From positions 79,852,626 to 79,916,625 of the forward strand of contig OZ005649.1 of assembly GCA_963930645.1 (NCBI GenBank): a stretch of 64,000 nt of DNA, given 5' to 3'. Position numbers and translations under genes: made by a program. Position 1 is the stretch's first letter, and each line of letters begins with the position of its first letter. The stretch is from Salticus scenicus. Lineage: Eukaryota; Arthropoda; Arachnida; Araneae; Salticidae. Below the pieces are notes generated by a model, which saw nothing but the letters and a program-made list of their open reading frames with translations, was not told the DNA's origin and ran no database searches. This document shows positions 35,870-46,914 of this stretch, in pieces.

Positions 35870-37171
35870 TATAAATGTATTATATAATGTTTTAGCTTCA
35901 TGATGTCATCTCCTGGCGTATCATCTCCTCTTTTATCATTCCTTCTAGGTGTGGTCTGAGATCTCAACCAAGGGTATGCGGCGCCTGTACATCTGGAAGA
36001 AACCGTGAAGCAAGACCAGTACAAGCGTGTTCTAGAATTTCGCCTTCTGCCAAAATTCTAATTTACATGGTGACTAAAAAAAGTTTATCTGCATGATTCA
36101 GCACATTGTTTAAAAGAAATGATATTACTGTTTCCTTATCAGAAATAAAAATTATCGTTTTGCCTTAACTATAAAAGAAATATGACGTAAATCGCAAAGA
36201 AAACAGTTGGGCTACCTCCGAACAACCGATTTCTAAACGATCACGCTCAAACGACATTTAATTGAAATTCTTAATCCGGAACATTGTAGGAACCGATAAT
36301 AGTATCGAGCATCAACAACAAGTGAAAATCTATTCAGATACCGAGAATAGTCTCGGAACATTGTCAGAACGGAGAATAGTATCGAACATCAACAACATAT
36401 GAAAGTCTGTTCAGATACAATGTACTCACACATAAAATAAATAATTGCATGAAAGGAAAGCATCACCAATTATTTATTTTCATTAGATTTTTAATGAATA
36501 TAAATATTAATGTTACAAAAATAAATAAAGAAATAGACGTAATATATTTTTATCTTAATAGGAAATTCTCATAAATTATAAAAGTATATCTACAAGAACA
36601 AGAATCTGCAGTTAAGGTAAATGACCAGATCGCTACTAAATTAGTCACGAGAAAGATTCATGAGATGATCTCGAAAAATACAAAAAGCATTTTTTAGTAA
36701 ATAATAATAATAAAAAAAAAAAAAAATCCACTGAATTCCATTTACATGAAAGTCCGAAAAAGTAGAAAAAAAAATATTTATTAAATAAATAAATAAATAA
36801 AAATAAAAATGCACATAGAATATTATAATTAGAGATGAAATATGAGTTTGACATATCAACATAATAATAAAATAAAATAAAAATAAAATAAAAGTAGTAG
36901 AATTTGTGGCTAGGAATCAGTTGTATCAACCGTGAATGGATCCAGTTGGTTTGCTCACGGGGTCACCAAAGAAAAGGAGTCGTCTCTTCCTAGAAGGATC
37001 AAATTTGCGATGTCGCAGCACTACTGTAATATTACCTTCCAACTTGAGATATTAGTAAGTAGTCTATTAGTAATCTTAACAGCAACAATCGAAGAAGTTT
37101 AAGTAATTAAATTATTGTAAAATGGCATTTATGAAATCTGGTACAAAAAATTTGCAATCCCACAATTTAAT
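35870..37171. other. Non-coding DNA with a 77-bp tandem duplication
   Basis: GGAACATTGT..GAAC.GA.AATAGTA, TCGA.CATCAACAACA and TTCAGATAC are repeated at 36278 and 36355 (offset 77 bp). The minus strand around 36024-35900 is open and contains LPDVQAPHTLG-like residues in another frame, which I cannot assign. Near 36955-36985 the minus strand reads TTTGGTGACCCCGTGAGC, reminiscent of the sequence after a gypsy LTR, but no LTR is evident. Confidence 0.5.
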
Positions 37172-38455
37172 GGTTTTTAACACTTTCCAACAAGGTTGAA
37201 AAGTGTTTATGACTTGGGTTTGTCTGTCTGTCTGTCCGTCTGTCTGTCTGTCTGTCCGTCCGTCTGTCCGTCTGTCTGTCCGTCTGTCTGTCCGTCCGCG
37301 CTCTAACTCCCGTAAATATTTATGGAATATCTTGAAACTGATATATGTTATTCAAGTTCACTATCGGATGTTCCCCATTGAAAATGGAGTTTATACCTCT
37401 ACTGGTTTGTGTACAGGGACACCTGGAAGTATTTCAAAGCATTGTGTTCTATGAGAGGCATTTCTATAAACCATATTTCCATACCCTTACTGTACACAAA
37501 TCTTAATGAAATTGAAATACGTTATTCAAGTTCACTATCGGATGTTTCCTGTATAAAATGGAGCAAATACCACCACTGATTTGTGTACAGGGACACACAA
37601 AATTATTCCAAAGCATTACGTTTTATGAGAGATATTTCTATAAACTAAATTTTAATAACATTACTTTGCTAGAAAATTTATGAAATTGAAATGTGTTATT
37701 TATAAGCACAAAAAAAATGCTTTGTGTAGCATATAGCATGATTAGCATTATATTTACAGGGTGACACAAAAATATTCAGTTATATAAAGAGCTATTAATA
37801 AATATTTGCTAAAAGTGTACTTTCGTTTACATTAAGCGTTTTTAACACTTTCTATCATTTTTAACACTTCCCAACAAGGTTCAAAAATGTTAATGACTTA
37901 TCTTTGTCTGCCTGTCCGTCTCTCCGGGCTCTAATTCCCGTAAATATTTATGGAATTTCTTGAAACTGATATAGGTTATTCAATTTCACTATCGAATGTT
38001 ACCTTTTGAAAATGGAGTTTATACCTTTACTGGTTTGTATACAGAGATGCATTGTGTTCTATGAGAGATATTTCTATAAATCAAATTTTAATAACTTTAC
38101 TTTTCACGAAGTTTTAGGAAATTGAAATATGTTATTTATAAGCACAAAAGATTACTTTACATAGAATATAGCATGATTAGCATTAGATATACAGGGTGAC
38201 ACAAAAACATTCTTTTATATTAAGAGCTATTATTAAAAATTTGCTAGTATTCTACTTTCGTTTACATTAAGCGTTTTTAACACTTCCTAACATTTTTTTA
38301 AGTGTGAATATGATATTAATTTGGGTATCTATCCGTCTGTTTGTCTTTCTGTCTGCCCGCGCTCTAACTCCCGTAAATATTTATGGAATTTTTTGAAACT
38401 GATATATGTTATTCAAGTTCACTATCAGATGTTTCCTACTGAAAATGGAGTTAAC
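37172..38455 (+). repeat. Ordered tandem array B (same family as array A)
   Basis: Opens with AACACTTT..AAAGTGTT, a foldback, and a ~76-bp TCTG/TCCG microsatellite (37222-37298), then CGCTCTAACTCCCGTAAATA. Cores starting TACAG(G/A)G lie near 37413, 37587, 37756, 38041 and 38191, with new leaders (CGTTTACATTAAGCG) at 37824 and 38259. Monomer types follow the same order as in array A (type 1 with CACCTGGAAG, type 2 with CACACAAAAT, type 3 with GTGACACAAAA). The second block has a deletion joining TATACAGAG to the end of a monomer. The array stops abruptly at GAAAATGGAGTT (38455). Confidence 0.9.
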
Positions 38456-39013
38456 TTAATTTAACTTAATGTGTTAAAGCTTTACGAACTAAAATACTGC
38501 GTCAAATCTGAATCAATACATACTTTATTATTATTATTATTTTATTCTGGCTAAAGGGTAAAAAATGTGATATAATATAAATATGACATTGAAAATGACA
38601 TTCATTATATTTTCAGATAGGTTGCTATTTTAAACTTTTAATCACATTTCATTTTCATTCACATTTAAAATATCATTGTACAATATATTGCTTCATTTTG
38701 AGATATATATGTATTTTGTTTTAGGTGGGCATTGTATGAATTTTAGTATATCGGTGAATATCGGATTTAGTTGGATATCCAACATTGTGCAACATATATT
38801 TGTTTTATTAACATCAGCAGCTGATTTCGAAGTACGTCGGATCAGCCGAATTAAAGTGCATACCGGTTTACAAAATTTATAATGTTAATAAAATTGTTTT
38901 CTACAGTCTGTTCCTCAAACATTTAAATATAAATCCGCATATTGCACTTTTCAGAAAAAAAAAATAAAAAGGGTCCAACATAGAGCAATATCGGACAAGT
39001 TTGGACAAGTTTG

Positions 39014-39049
<36 letters not shown>

Positions 39050-39278
39050 AGGTCGATCCTTACCGATACTAGTCGACTTGATTTTTGGCCTTACTAGGCA
39101 ATATATTGCTGTGTTACTAGAGTATTATGCACGCATCGTTCTTGAAAATCATTGAAAATAAATAATATTAATAATAATTAAAAAATACTTAAAAAACAAA
39201 AATTCTGCCAGTTAACAAAAGAATTACGTTTGACAAATAACGTTATACCCACAAAAATTATAATACAAAAAATATATT

Positions 39279-39315
<37 letters not shown>

Positions 39316-40634
39316 ACACAGATGCCTCTAGAGTTCTACAGCACACACACGGAATTTTTTATAGCTCACCAGAGAGCTTTGACAGACTCTCTAAGATTCA
39401 CTGGATTATTCAATAAATTAAATTTAGAATTTATACAGTTGTGGCAGAGTATGCAACATTGCAACATATAGTAAAGAAAAATTTACATGAAAATAAAATA
39501 CTATACAATTATAGAATTTTAGAAACTAGAAAAAGTATAAATTAATAAATTGAAAGTTGCATTTTATTATAGGAAAAATACATTTAATATGTATCATAAT
39601 CTTTCCTAACAGTAATTCAGAAAACGCAACGATATGTGATACTCATTTACGTGATCAATGAGTTTGCGGGTAAGCCAGTGTTTGTGGATATTTTTTGCTC
39701 CCTAAATACCGTTTCATGGGTTTGAGTATGAGATTTGGGAGCAGCAACACAACTTACTAAAGCATACCAAACAACCTTGATGGTATTCGAGTAATCTAGC
39801 TGGATATTCTAAATACTAAAAAAATGTTTCGTTCTGAAGATAATTTTCCAAGATTTTAGTCCCATTGTAAATGCCTCTTTGTCATCTTCTAAAGAAGGCA
39901 TCGATCTAAATTTGTCGGTATGTAGAAGGTAATTATTATTTATTGCAGCAGCATAAAGGCAAGGCATATATAAGCACCAAGGCTTAAGAGTCAAGGATAT
40001 CATTTTTATAGAAATAGAAATAAAAGTTTAATCCTGGAAATCGAGGTCTCTATTTAACCCAAAGAAATATACAATCTTAAACAGAGAAACGACTTTCTTT
40101 TGTGATTCCTTTACGAATGTTTGATGGATATGGAATGATGTGGTATAACATATTATTTTCAAATAAAACAATGCCTAATACGACTTTGAAGGTTGAATCT
40201 AAACTCACTATGAAAAGAACCTTCTAATGATTAGCCGTTCAGTTCCGTACCCATCTGAGAGTTTCTTGTTTGTGACGTTATGTGATAGGCACAAAAATAT
40301 CTGATTACCTTGCATAAATGTAGCTTTCTTGAAGCCTTCTAAGCACAGTAGAAGTTGGCACCAACTTTCATATGGCTCGAACAAGGGAGGCTAAGAGGAT
40401 TCGAGTTTTCTGTTCTATTTCTTCGTGTATAAATCTGCAAATATTAGTGACCGGCGTTTATTGATTTTATTTTTTTAACAAGTCTACATTTTACAATGTA
40501 AATAATATGAATAAATATGTCATAAAAAAATAAATAAATAAAATAAATAAATAAAAACTGTATATTTAGCTGACTGCATTAATTGTTCATTATGCATGTG
40601 GTTCAGAATGGTACAGCATATATTATATATATAT
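38456..40634. other. AT-rich non-coding DNA
   Basis: Contains (ATT)n near 38525-38543, poly(A) at 39015-39047 and poly(T) at 39281-39314. No gene is supported; open frames at 38676-38882 and 39809-40003 have no recognisable domain. Confidence 0.45.
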
Positions 40635-40635
40635 A

Positions 40636-42670
40636 CTAGCAGACCCGGCCACGCGTTGCTGTGACTAAGTTATACGTTGAATTATACGGCTGTAAACTAT
40701 TTAGTACAGTCAAATTATTATTTTCGAACAAAGACGAAAACGTTGTAGCCGATGTAAAAACTCACAGGGTTGAGATTTGAAACTTAGGTCAAAATTTGGA
40801 AGCGATTGATAAAAATTTTCGTAGTGTTGATATTAAGCACAAATTAATTTTATTGTAGGGTCCTATAAATTTTAATGGAGAAGTGATATATATTATTTCT
40901 AATGCTACTTTGGATAAAATTGCTAAAATGACTAATATGTAAATTAAATTCTATTAAAATTCTATTAAAATAAAAGTATAAAAGAAACAGACGATTTTAA
41001 AATCAATTTTTATGGAGGAGTGAAATATAATATATGCTATAATGGATAATTTTACTATAAAATGGCCTCATCATTTTAAATATTTTAAAGAGGGCAACAG
41101 CTGTAGTTATAAAAAGGAAAACAATAAGGCTAAACCAGAAAAATAAGTAAATTTGATAAATATTTTAAAACTTTAAAATTGGAAATCTTATGAAATATTG
41201 GACATTTAAAGTAAATACATGTATCATTTTAAATAGAAAAAGATTTTGGAAAAGTTTAGTGTATTTTAATGAAGTGAAGAGAAGTTTTTGAGTATGTTAA
41301 AATTTTAATAGTAAATTCAAGTTAATAAAAATGGGAAACATTGAGGATTAAGATAAGAATAATTATAAGATTTAAAAAAAAAAAAAATTATATACCATGC
41401 TTTTAAATTTTAATATGCTAATAATATACTAATTAAAAGGAAAATGATAAATATTCTATCATAGTTTGAAGTCAAATTTGTTTTCAAATGTCTAAATAAA
41501 ATATCTGATGTAAGATACTAATATTTTGCAGCGGAATAGATTTCATTTCTGTCATCCTTGGCGAAAAAAAAAGAATATCGCCAAATTATCTGGCGAAAAT
41601 ATTTAATTCCTTTCAAAAATCATGGTTATTTTAACAAATTTAAAAAAAAAAGAATATCGCCAAATTATCTGGCGAAAATATTTAATTCCTTTCAAAAATC
41701 ATGGTTATTTTAACAACTTATATTAAAAGAGTAATGAGTAATATGAAACAATATTTCGTACAATACATATTACATGTCATACATACGTACAATGAATAAT
41801 ACATATTACATTTCGTACAATGCATACATCTGGCATGTATATTTTCGTGTTACACTTTTGATCGCCAAATAATAATAATAATAATAAAAAAAGCCAAGGG
41901 CGACAGAGTTTTGAAATTTAAAATTAAAATTTTGTCAATTTGACAGCAAAATAATTCAATCTAACACCCGCGATAACTAATACATATCTATACCCAAATA
42001 TAAGGATTAAAATCGGGAAATAAATTTCCTCGATTTTTAATAATTTCTTACAAAAAACCCAGTGGGCAATTAACATAGGAAATCTTTTTCTTGGCTGCAC
42101 AGACGGTCAGTGAGTCACACTTCGCTTGCGTATAGAACTCATAGATATAGTATAGCATATATAGAATAGAGTGATCATTGGGGAGAAAAAAGTTATTCCT
42201 TTTCATTTGGGAAAAGACGACGTTTTTACCAAAATATGGCCGTCTTTCCCCGAGTGAATACACACGGGAATACATACTAATATTTTAGCAAATAAAATTT
42301 ATGAATAATTTATTTGCTAAAGGGGAATGGAAGACTCCAGATACAGTTTCAAATTCATATTTCTTTCTTTCTTTTCTTTTCCTTTCTTTTTTTTTTTTTT
42401 CCCAATACCACTTAATGGCTGTTTCCAAAGCTTTTATTTATTTTATTTTTTCAGCATCAAAAATCTTTGTACGATAACATGGGGATGAGAGATCTATATA
42501 TATTACTATATCTATGATAGAACTACATTAGCACTTTATCAATGTGTATAAAATCTTTAAATTGATTATGACGTCAATTTTCGTGAGATGCATAATTTAA
42601 CTTTTTATAATTTTTTAACGTTCACGTTTGATTAAATGTATTTATTTTTATGTCGAAAGAAAATGAACTC

Positions 42671-42709
<39 letters not shown>

Positions 42710-42931
42710 GCAACAATTAAATTAATGGAATTCACATATATTTTGGAGCAACTTTAATAAAGGTCTATAATTAACAAATAATTGCAATAAAACAATATTG
42801 TGACAATAAATTGAGATAAAAACTATCCTATCTCTCAAGTTGGACCAAACTGCACACAGTGTGCAAAATTTCATTAAAATCGGTTCCTTAGTTTAGGAGT
42901 TTACCCCGGACAAACATCGTATATATACAGA
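40636..42931 (-). mobile_element. Non-autonomous Helitron, copy 2 (2296 bp)
   Basis: This copy is nearly identical to 21852-24068 from end to end, with the same CTAG and A|TC termini inside TA-repeats. Differences include a ~78-bp internal tandem duplication (41563-41640 repeated at 41641-41717, starting at AAAAAAGAATATCGCC), a different poly(T) length (42675-42708), and loss of GTGACACG near the 5' end on the minus strand. The low divergence points to recent activity of the family. A mariner lies 12 bp beyond its 5' end (minus-strand sense). Confidence 0.75.
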
Positions 42932-42943
42932 TATATATATATA

Positions 42944-45172
42944 CATGGTGCATAGGAAAGTCCCTTTAACCTGAAAATACTTGCGAACGGAGAGTGCTAC
43001 AGCCACGCAAGTGAGGTAACGGCGACTATGCTCAACCTAATGCAAACGACAGCAGCGCCCCTAGTGGCGAAATTTGGAAGTTAGCCATTGCAAATCGAAA
43101 ACGAAAAGAGATAGAGCAAAATTTCCAATTAGAAATTTTTAGAGCATCAATTAATTAGTGCGAAACGATATTTGGTTCACACTTATAAGATAAATTGGCG
43201 AATGTATACCCAAAAAATATCCAAAATCGATGCACTCCATTTTGTGTAAATATTTGAAAGGAATAGCCAGAGGAAAGAAGAAATATGCACAATTTAAGAA
43301 TAAATGCTATGTACTTACATCAATACATTTTGATAACATCACACACAGAAACAAAATAGGTAAACTAAACTCTAAGTCTCATAGTGATAAAAAGTTAATG
43401 TTGAGAATGTTCCAAAAGTTCGACATTGCTTACAATACGCATTTGTAATCGTGTAAGAAATTCTGCATGCACATTTCTCAGCATGGAAGGTGTTACACTA
43501 TTGAAAGCATCTGTAATACGATGACGTAGATCCAGCAGACTTGTATGTGGAGTTGCATAAACCTGAACTTTTATGTAACCCCACAGGAAGAAATCCATCG
43601 AAGTCAGATCCGGTGATCGTGGAGACCATTCAATACTGCTACCATACCCAATAATATGTTGTCCAAAGCAATCTTTTAGAAAGCTTCGCACTCCAGCTGG
43701 CTGATGTGCAGGAGCACCGTCATGTTGGAACCACATGTCCCGTAATGCGGACAGGGCAATATCATCCAAAAAGTCGGGTATGATATCCTGTAATAGTTGG
43801 ACATACCTCTGTCCGTTTAATGTGCCTTCGTAGAACACAGGTCCCAGTAAGCGATCCTTCTAGATACCGCCCCACACATAAATGGACCAGCGCACGAGAT
43901 GTTTTGTGGATAGTCCCCACGAGGGATTTTCCTGCGCCCAGTAGTGGGCATTATGTCGGTTTAGTACTCCGGTACGCTGAAACAGTGCCTCGTCCGACCA
44001 AACAATGTTGGACAAAAAATCTGATTTATCTTCAACATTATTTAATGCCCAGTTGCACCAATCAAATCGACGCTCATTATCCCGTGGCAACAGTTCTTGC
44101 TGCAGAGTGATATGATAGGGATGTGCATGTTGACTATGCAGTATTTGCCATACTCGGGCCCGTGTTAATCCACAAGCCATGCTGATTTCTCTTGTACTGC
44201 TGTGTGGATGGGCTAGTGTATATGCCAAAATACTCTCTGGCGGTATTCGCCTACTTGCACTCACTTGTCTGCCAGAACGCGGACGAATTTTAGTGCTTCC
44301 TGTCTCCATGAGCCGTCGCACTACATTTGCGATGGTAACTGCAATTGGATGTGGCCCTCCTGGAAAACGAACGGCATACTCTCATGAAGCACGTTTCGTT
44401 GAAATTCACCATAAATAAGCACCATTTCGCAATATTGAAAGTTAGTGAAGCTTGACATTCTCACACAGCTCCAAAATTCTAAATCCAAACGTTTATTTTT
44501 AAGAAATGTATCTTTTGTAGGATCTCATTTATTTAGGATCATTCAAAATTCCATTTGTTTTGTCACTTTCAAAAAAGAACACATATTTTCTACCCGCCAT
44601 TAGGCAACGATTGAAATTGCCACAACACAGAAAATTAAATTTTTAAAATGAAAGCGCTCGCATATTAGGAATAAAATTATCGTCTGTCATCAAGAACTTT
44701 ATGGTATGACATTATGTTGTTTATATCAAGCGAGCGCCAACACCTTTTAAACTAAAATTTTAAATGCATTGGAAATTAAAGTTTTCAGACATTACAGTAC
44801 AGTACAAAGTCACAAACTGAATTTTCTCACTGCTACATTTCCATAATGTGAATATGTGGAGTAGAACAGTCGCGCATAGATTACGGACATTTTTGGGTAC
44901 ACAGGCGCCAATTTATCTTATCCGTGTGAACCAGATATCGTTTCGAACTAATTAATTGATGTTCTAAAACTTTCTAATTGGAAATTTTGCTCTATCTCTT
45001 TTCGTTTTCGATTTGCAATGGCTAACTTCCAAATTTTGCCACTAGGGGCGCAGCCGTCGTTTGCATTAGGTCGGGCATAGTCACTTTACTACACCGTTAC
45101 CTCACTTGCGTGACTGTAGCACTCTCCGTTTGCAAGTATTTTCTGGTTAAGGGGACTCTCCTATGCACCCTG
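42944..45172 (-). mobile_element. Full-size Tc1/mariner element with ~270-bp inverted repeats (2229 bp)
   Basis: The element starts CATGGTGCATAGGAAAGTCC and ends with the reverse complement of CAGGGTGCATAGGAGAGTCC. It is flanked by TA at 42942-42943 and 45173-45174. The two arms (to ~43215 and from ~44890) share GAGAGTGCTACAG.CACGC, AAGTGAGGTAACGG, CCCCTAGTGGC and TTGCAAATCGAAAACGAAAA. A transposase gene lies on the minus strand between them. The left arm has lost ~10 bp relative to the right arm. The length and one-piece gene make this the autonomous-type form of the deleted relatives at 17474, 35273 and 57755. Confidence 0.9.
43395..44425 (-). pseudogene. DD41D-type mariner transposase, inactivated
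   Basis: The minus strand starts at ATG (44425) with MVLIYGEFQRN, a helix-turn-helix N-terminus of the type annotated as DUF4817 in spiders. It shifts frame and meets a stop near 44390, then continues through VVRRLMETGSTKIRPRSGRQ. The DDE domain follows: first Asp in IVWSDEALFQ, a TAG stop after VWGGI at 43862-43860, then YEGTLNGQRYVQLLQ, second Asp in MWFQHDGAPAHQ and third Asp in RSPDLTSMDFFLWGYIK. I count 41 residues between the second and third Asp, as in the DD41D group that includes rosa. All three catalytic residues survive. Inactivation is by the N-terminal frameshift with its stop and the single later stop, so it is a fairly young pseudogene. The protein would cut and paste the element at TA sites. 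Confidence 0.9.
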
Positions 45173-45174
45173 TA

Positions 45175-45189
45175 TGTATATATATATAT

Positions 45190-45222
<33 letters not shown>

Positions 45223-45513
45223 CAGATTTTTTTTTTCATTTATATATAAGATATATTTTTTATTAATGATATTTTACGAATATTTTTTAATTCTCATTTC
45301 TATGATATACTAAAATTTTACCAAATTTTAAGAATGGGATTATAGTATGAAAACAATGGCTCAAAAAACACTAATTTTTTAGTTTCATTTTTTGAAAATT
45401 TATGAGGAAATAATTGAATATTATTATTTAAATAATTTTTAAATAATCTGTTATCATTTAAAAAGAAATGTACGGTAATAAGTAGTTATTATTTTAAGTA
45501 AAACAGAAGTAGT

Positions 45514-45557
<44 letters not shown>

Positions 45558-46505
45558 GGTACCCTGAATAAGCACAATTTTTTTTTTTTAAAAATTGCTT
45601 TAAAATTTATTTTCATTTTTAACCCTCAATATGCATAAATCTTAGTTATTAAGCAAAATAATTTTTATAAGAAAAACCTAATATTTCTACAATTAAAGAA
45701 CTATTTATACTTAGTTATATTTAAAATATACATTATTACGAAAATATGTATATTTATTGATAATTTAAAAACCATTAATCAATATCAATATTTAAAAAAA
45801 AATAATAATAATATAAAGTACATTTAAAAACGTTTTTGAACATACTTCCTTTTAAACTAGCTTTAAAAAATTTAGTTATTTTTTCCATAATAAAAATGCT
45901 TCTTTACAAAAATCTTTCAAATAATTCTTTTTAAAAATGCGAAAGCTAACTTAATGACTTTTGCTTTCTCATTAAAAAACGATTTATCATTCCTTGTTAA
46001 TAACAGAGTTGTTTCTGATTGTTTATATGATTACGATAAGATAAGCAATTATCTGTTTTTCTTCGTAGTACAAAGAACAAAAGAGATTTTGATAAGAAAA
46101 TGTTCTTAGTAATTGATTTACGATATTTTAATCAGGAAAGAGTGATATTTTCTTTTCTAAGTAAAAGTAAATTGTTTTAATACAAATATATTAAAATGAC
46201 AGTTTATTATTGTTGTATGATTTATGTAAGAATACTATTTATAGTACTTATTTTCAGTAAAATTATATGAAATTATTAATTATTAGAGGAAAATTTTAAT
46301 TTTAAATTATGTTAAACAAAAAAGGGAAAATATCGTTTCCTAATATTTTCTTCAATGGAATTAGCAGATTTATAGTACTTAAATTTATTTGGTACCAAAA
46401 TTTCTATAACTTTTGTAAAAATTTTAGCCTTAGAAGAGTGAAACTTTAGTGTAAAGAATAATGCCTGTCAAAAAACAGAATGTGTATGAAGAATATATCT
46501 ATATA
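45175..46505. other. AT-rich non-coding DNA with microsatellites
   Basis: (TA)n then (GATA)n lies at 45175-45223, and (ATT)n of about 48 bp at 45509-45557. No gene is supported. Confidence 0.5.
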
Positions 46506-46660
46506 CAGGGTGTTTTATAATGGACCTCCTAATTTTGAAATGATATAACTGCGAAATAGGGAAAGATACAAAAATGAAGACATTGTTATATTGAAAGACA
46601 GGTATGGAATTTTCTATATGAATAAATTATGAATATTTTTCTGGTCGGAACACATATGGT
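46506..46660. mobile_element. Isolated left terminal repeat of a TA-inserting transposon
   Basis: After TA the sequence CAGGGTGTTTTATAATGGACC starts a stretch typical of Tc1/mariner-type ends. No matching right end is visible before the copia relic, so the element is truncated or too diverged. Confidence 0.35.
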
Positions 46661-46914
46661 ATTAAATTATTATTAAAATCATCGCCTTGTCATCGTCAGA
46701 CTTTTAAGAATGCACAATAAAAACGTGTTGCTCTAAGAAATACGACACGACGTTTTTCAATATCCTATAATAACTGATGCGATAAAATTCCCCTACACAT
46801 GTCAGCAGTGAAAGAAGCTGACGAATGAAATTTATGCACTTTTAAAACTATATACGTTCGTGGCAGAGCCTCTTATTAGCCAATCTCAAAATTACAAGAC
46901 TTCGGAAGAACAAA

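Noticed and set aside
35764..36024. Minus-strand frame upstream of the 595-bp mariner
   Set aside because: Partly overlaps the terminal repeat; residues such as LPDVQAPHTLG occur in another frame but match no family I can name.
36950..36990. Primer-binding-site-like TTTGGTGACCCCGTGAGC on the minus strand
   Set aside because: No LTR boundary, gag frame or second copy is visible nearby; could be chance.
37203..37454. Open frame rich in VCLSVRPSV
   Set aside because: Translation of the TCTG/TCCG microsatellite of array B; the same artefact occurs in arrays A and C.
24972..38455. Regularly spaced repeats as a CRISPR-like array
   Set aside because: Repeats are ~170 bp, nearly contiguous and divergent, without short unique spacers, in a eukaryotic context.
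43820..44418. Plus-strand open frames of 79 and 96 codons
   Set aside because: Both are antisense shadows of the mariner transposase.
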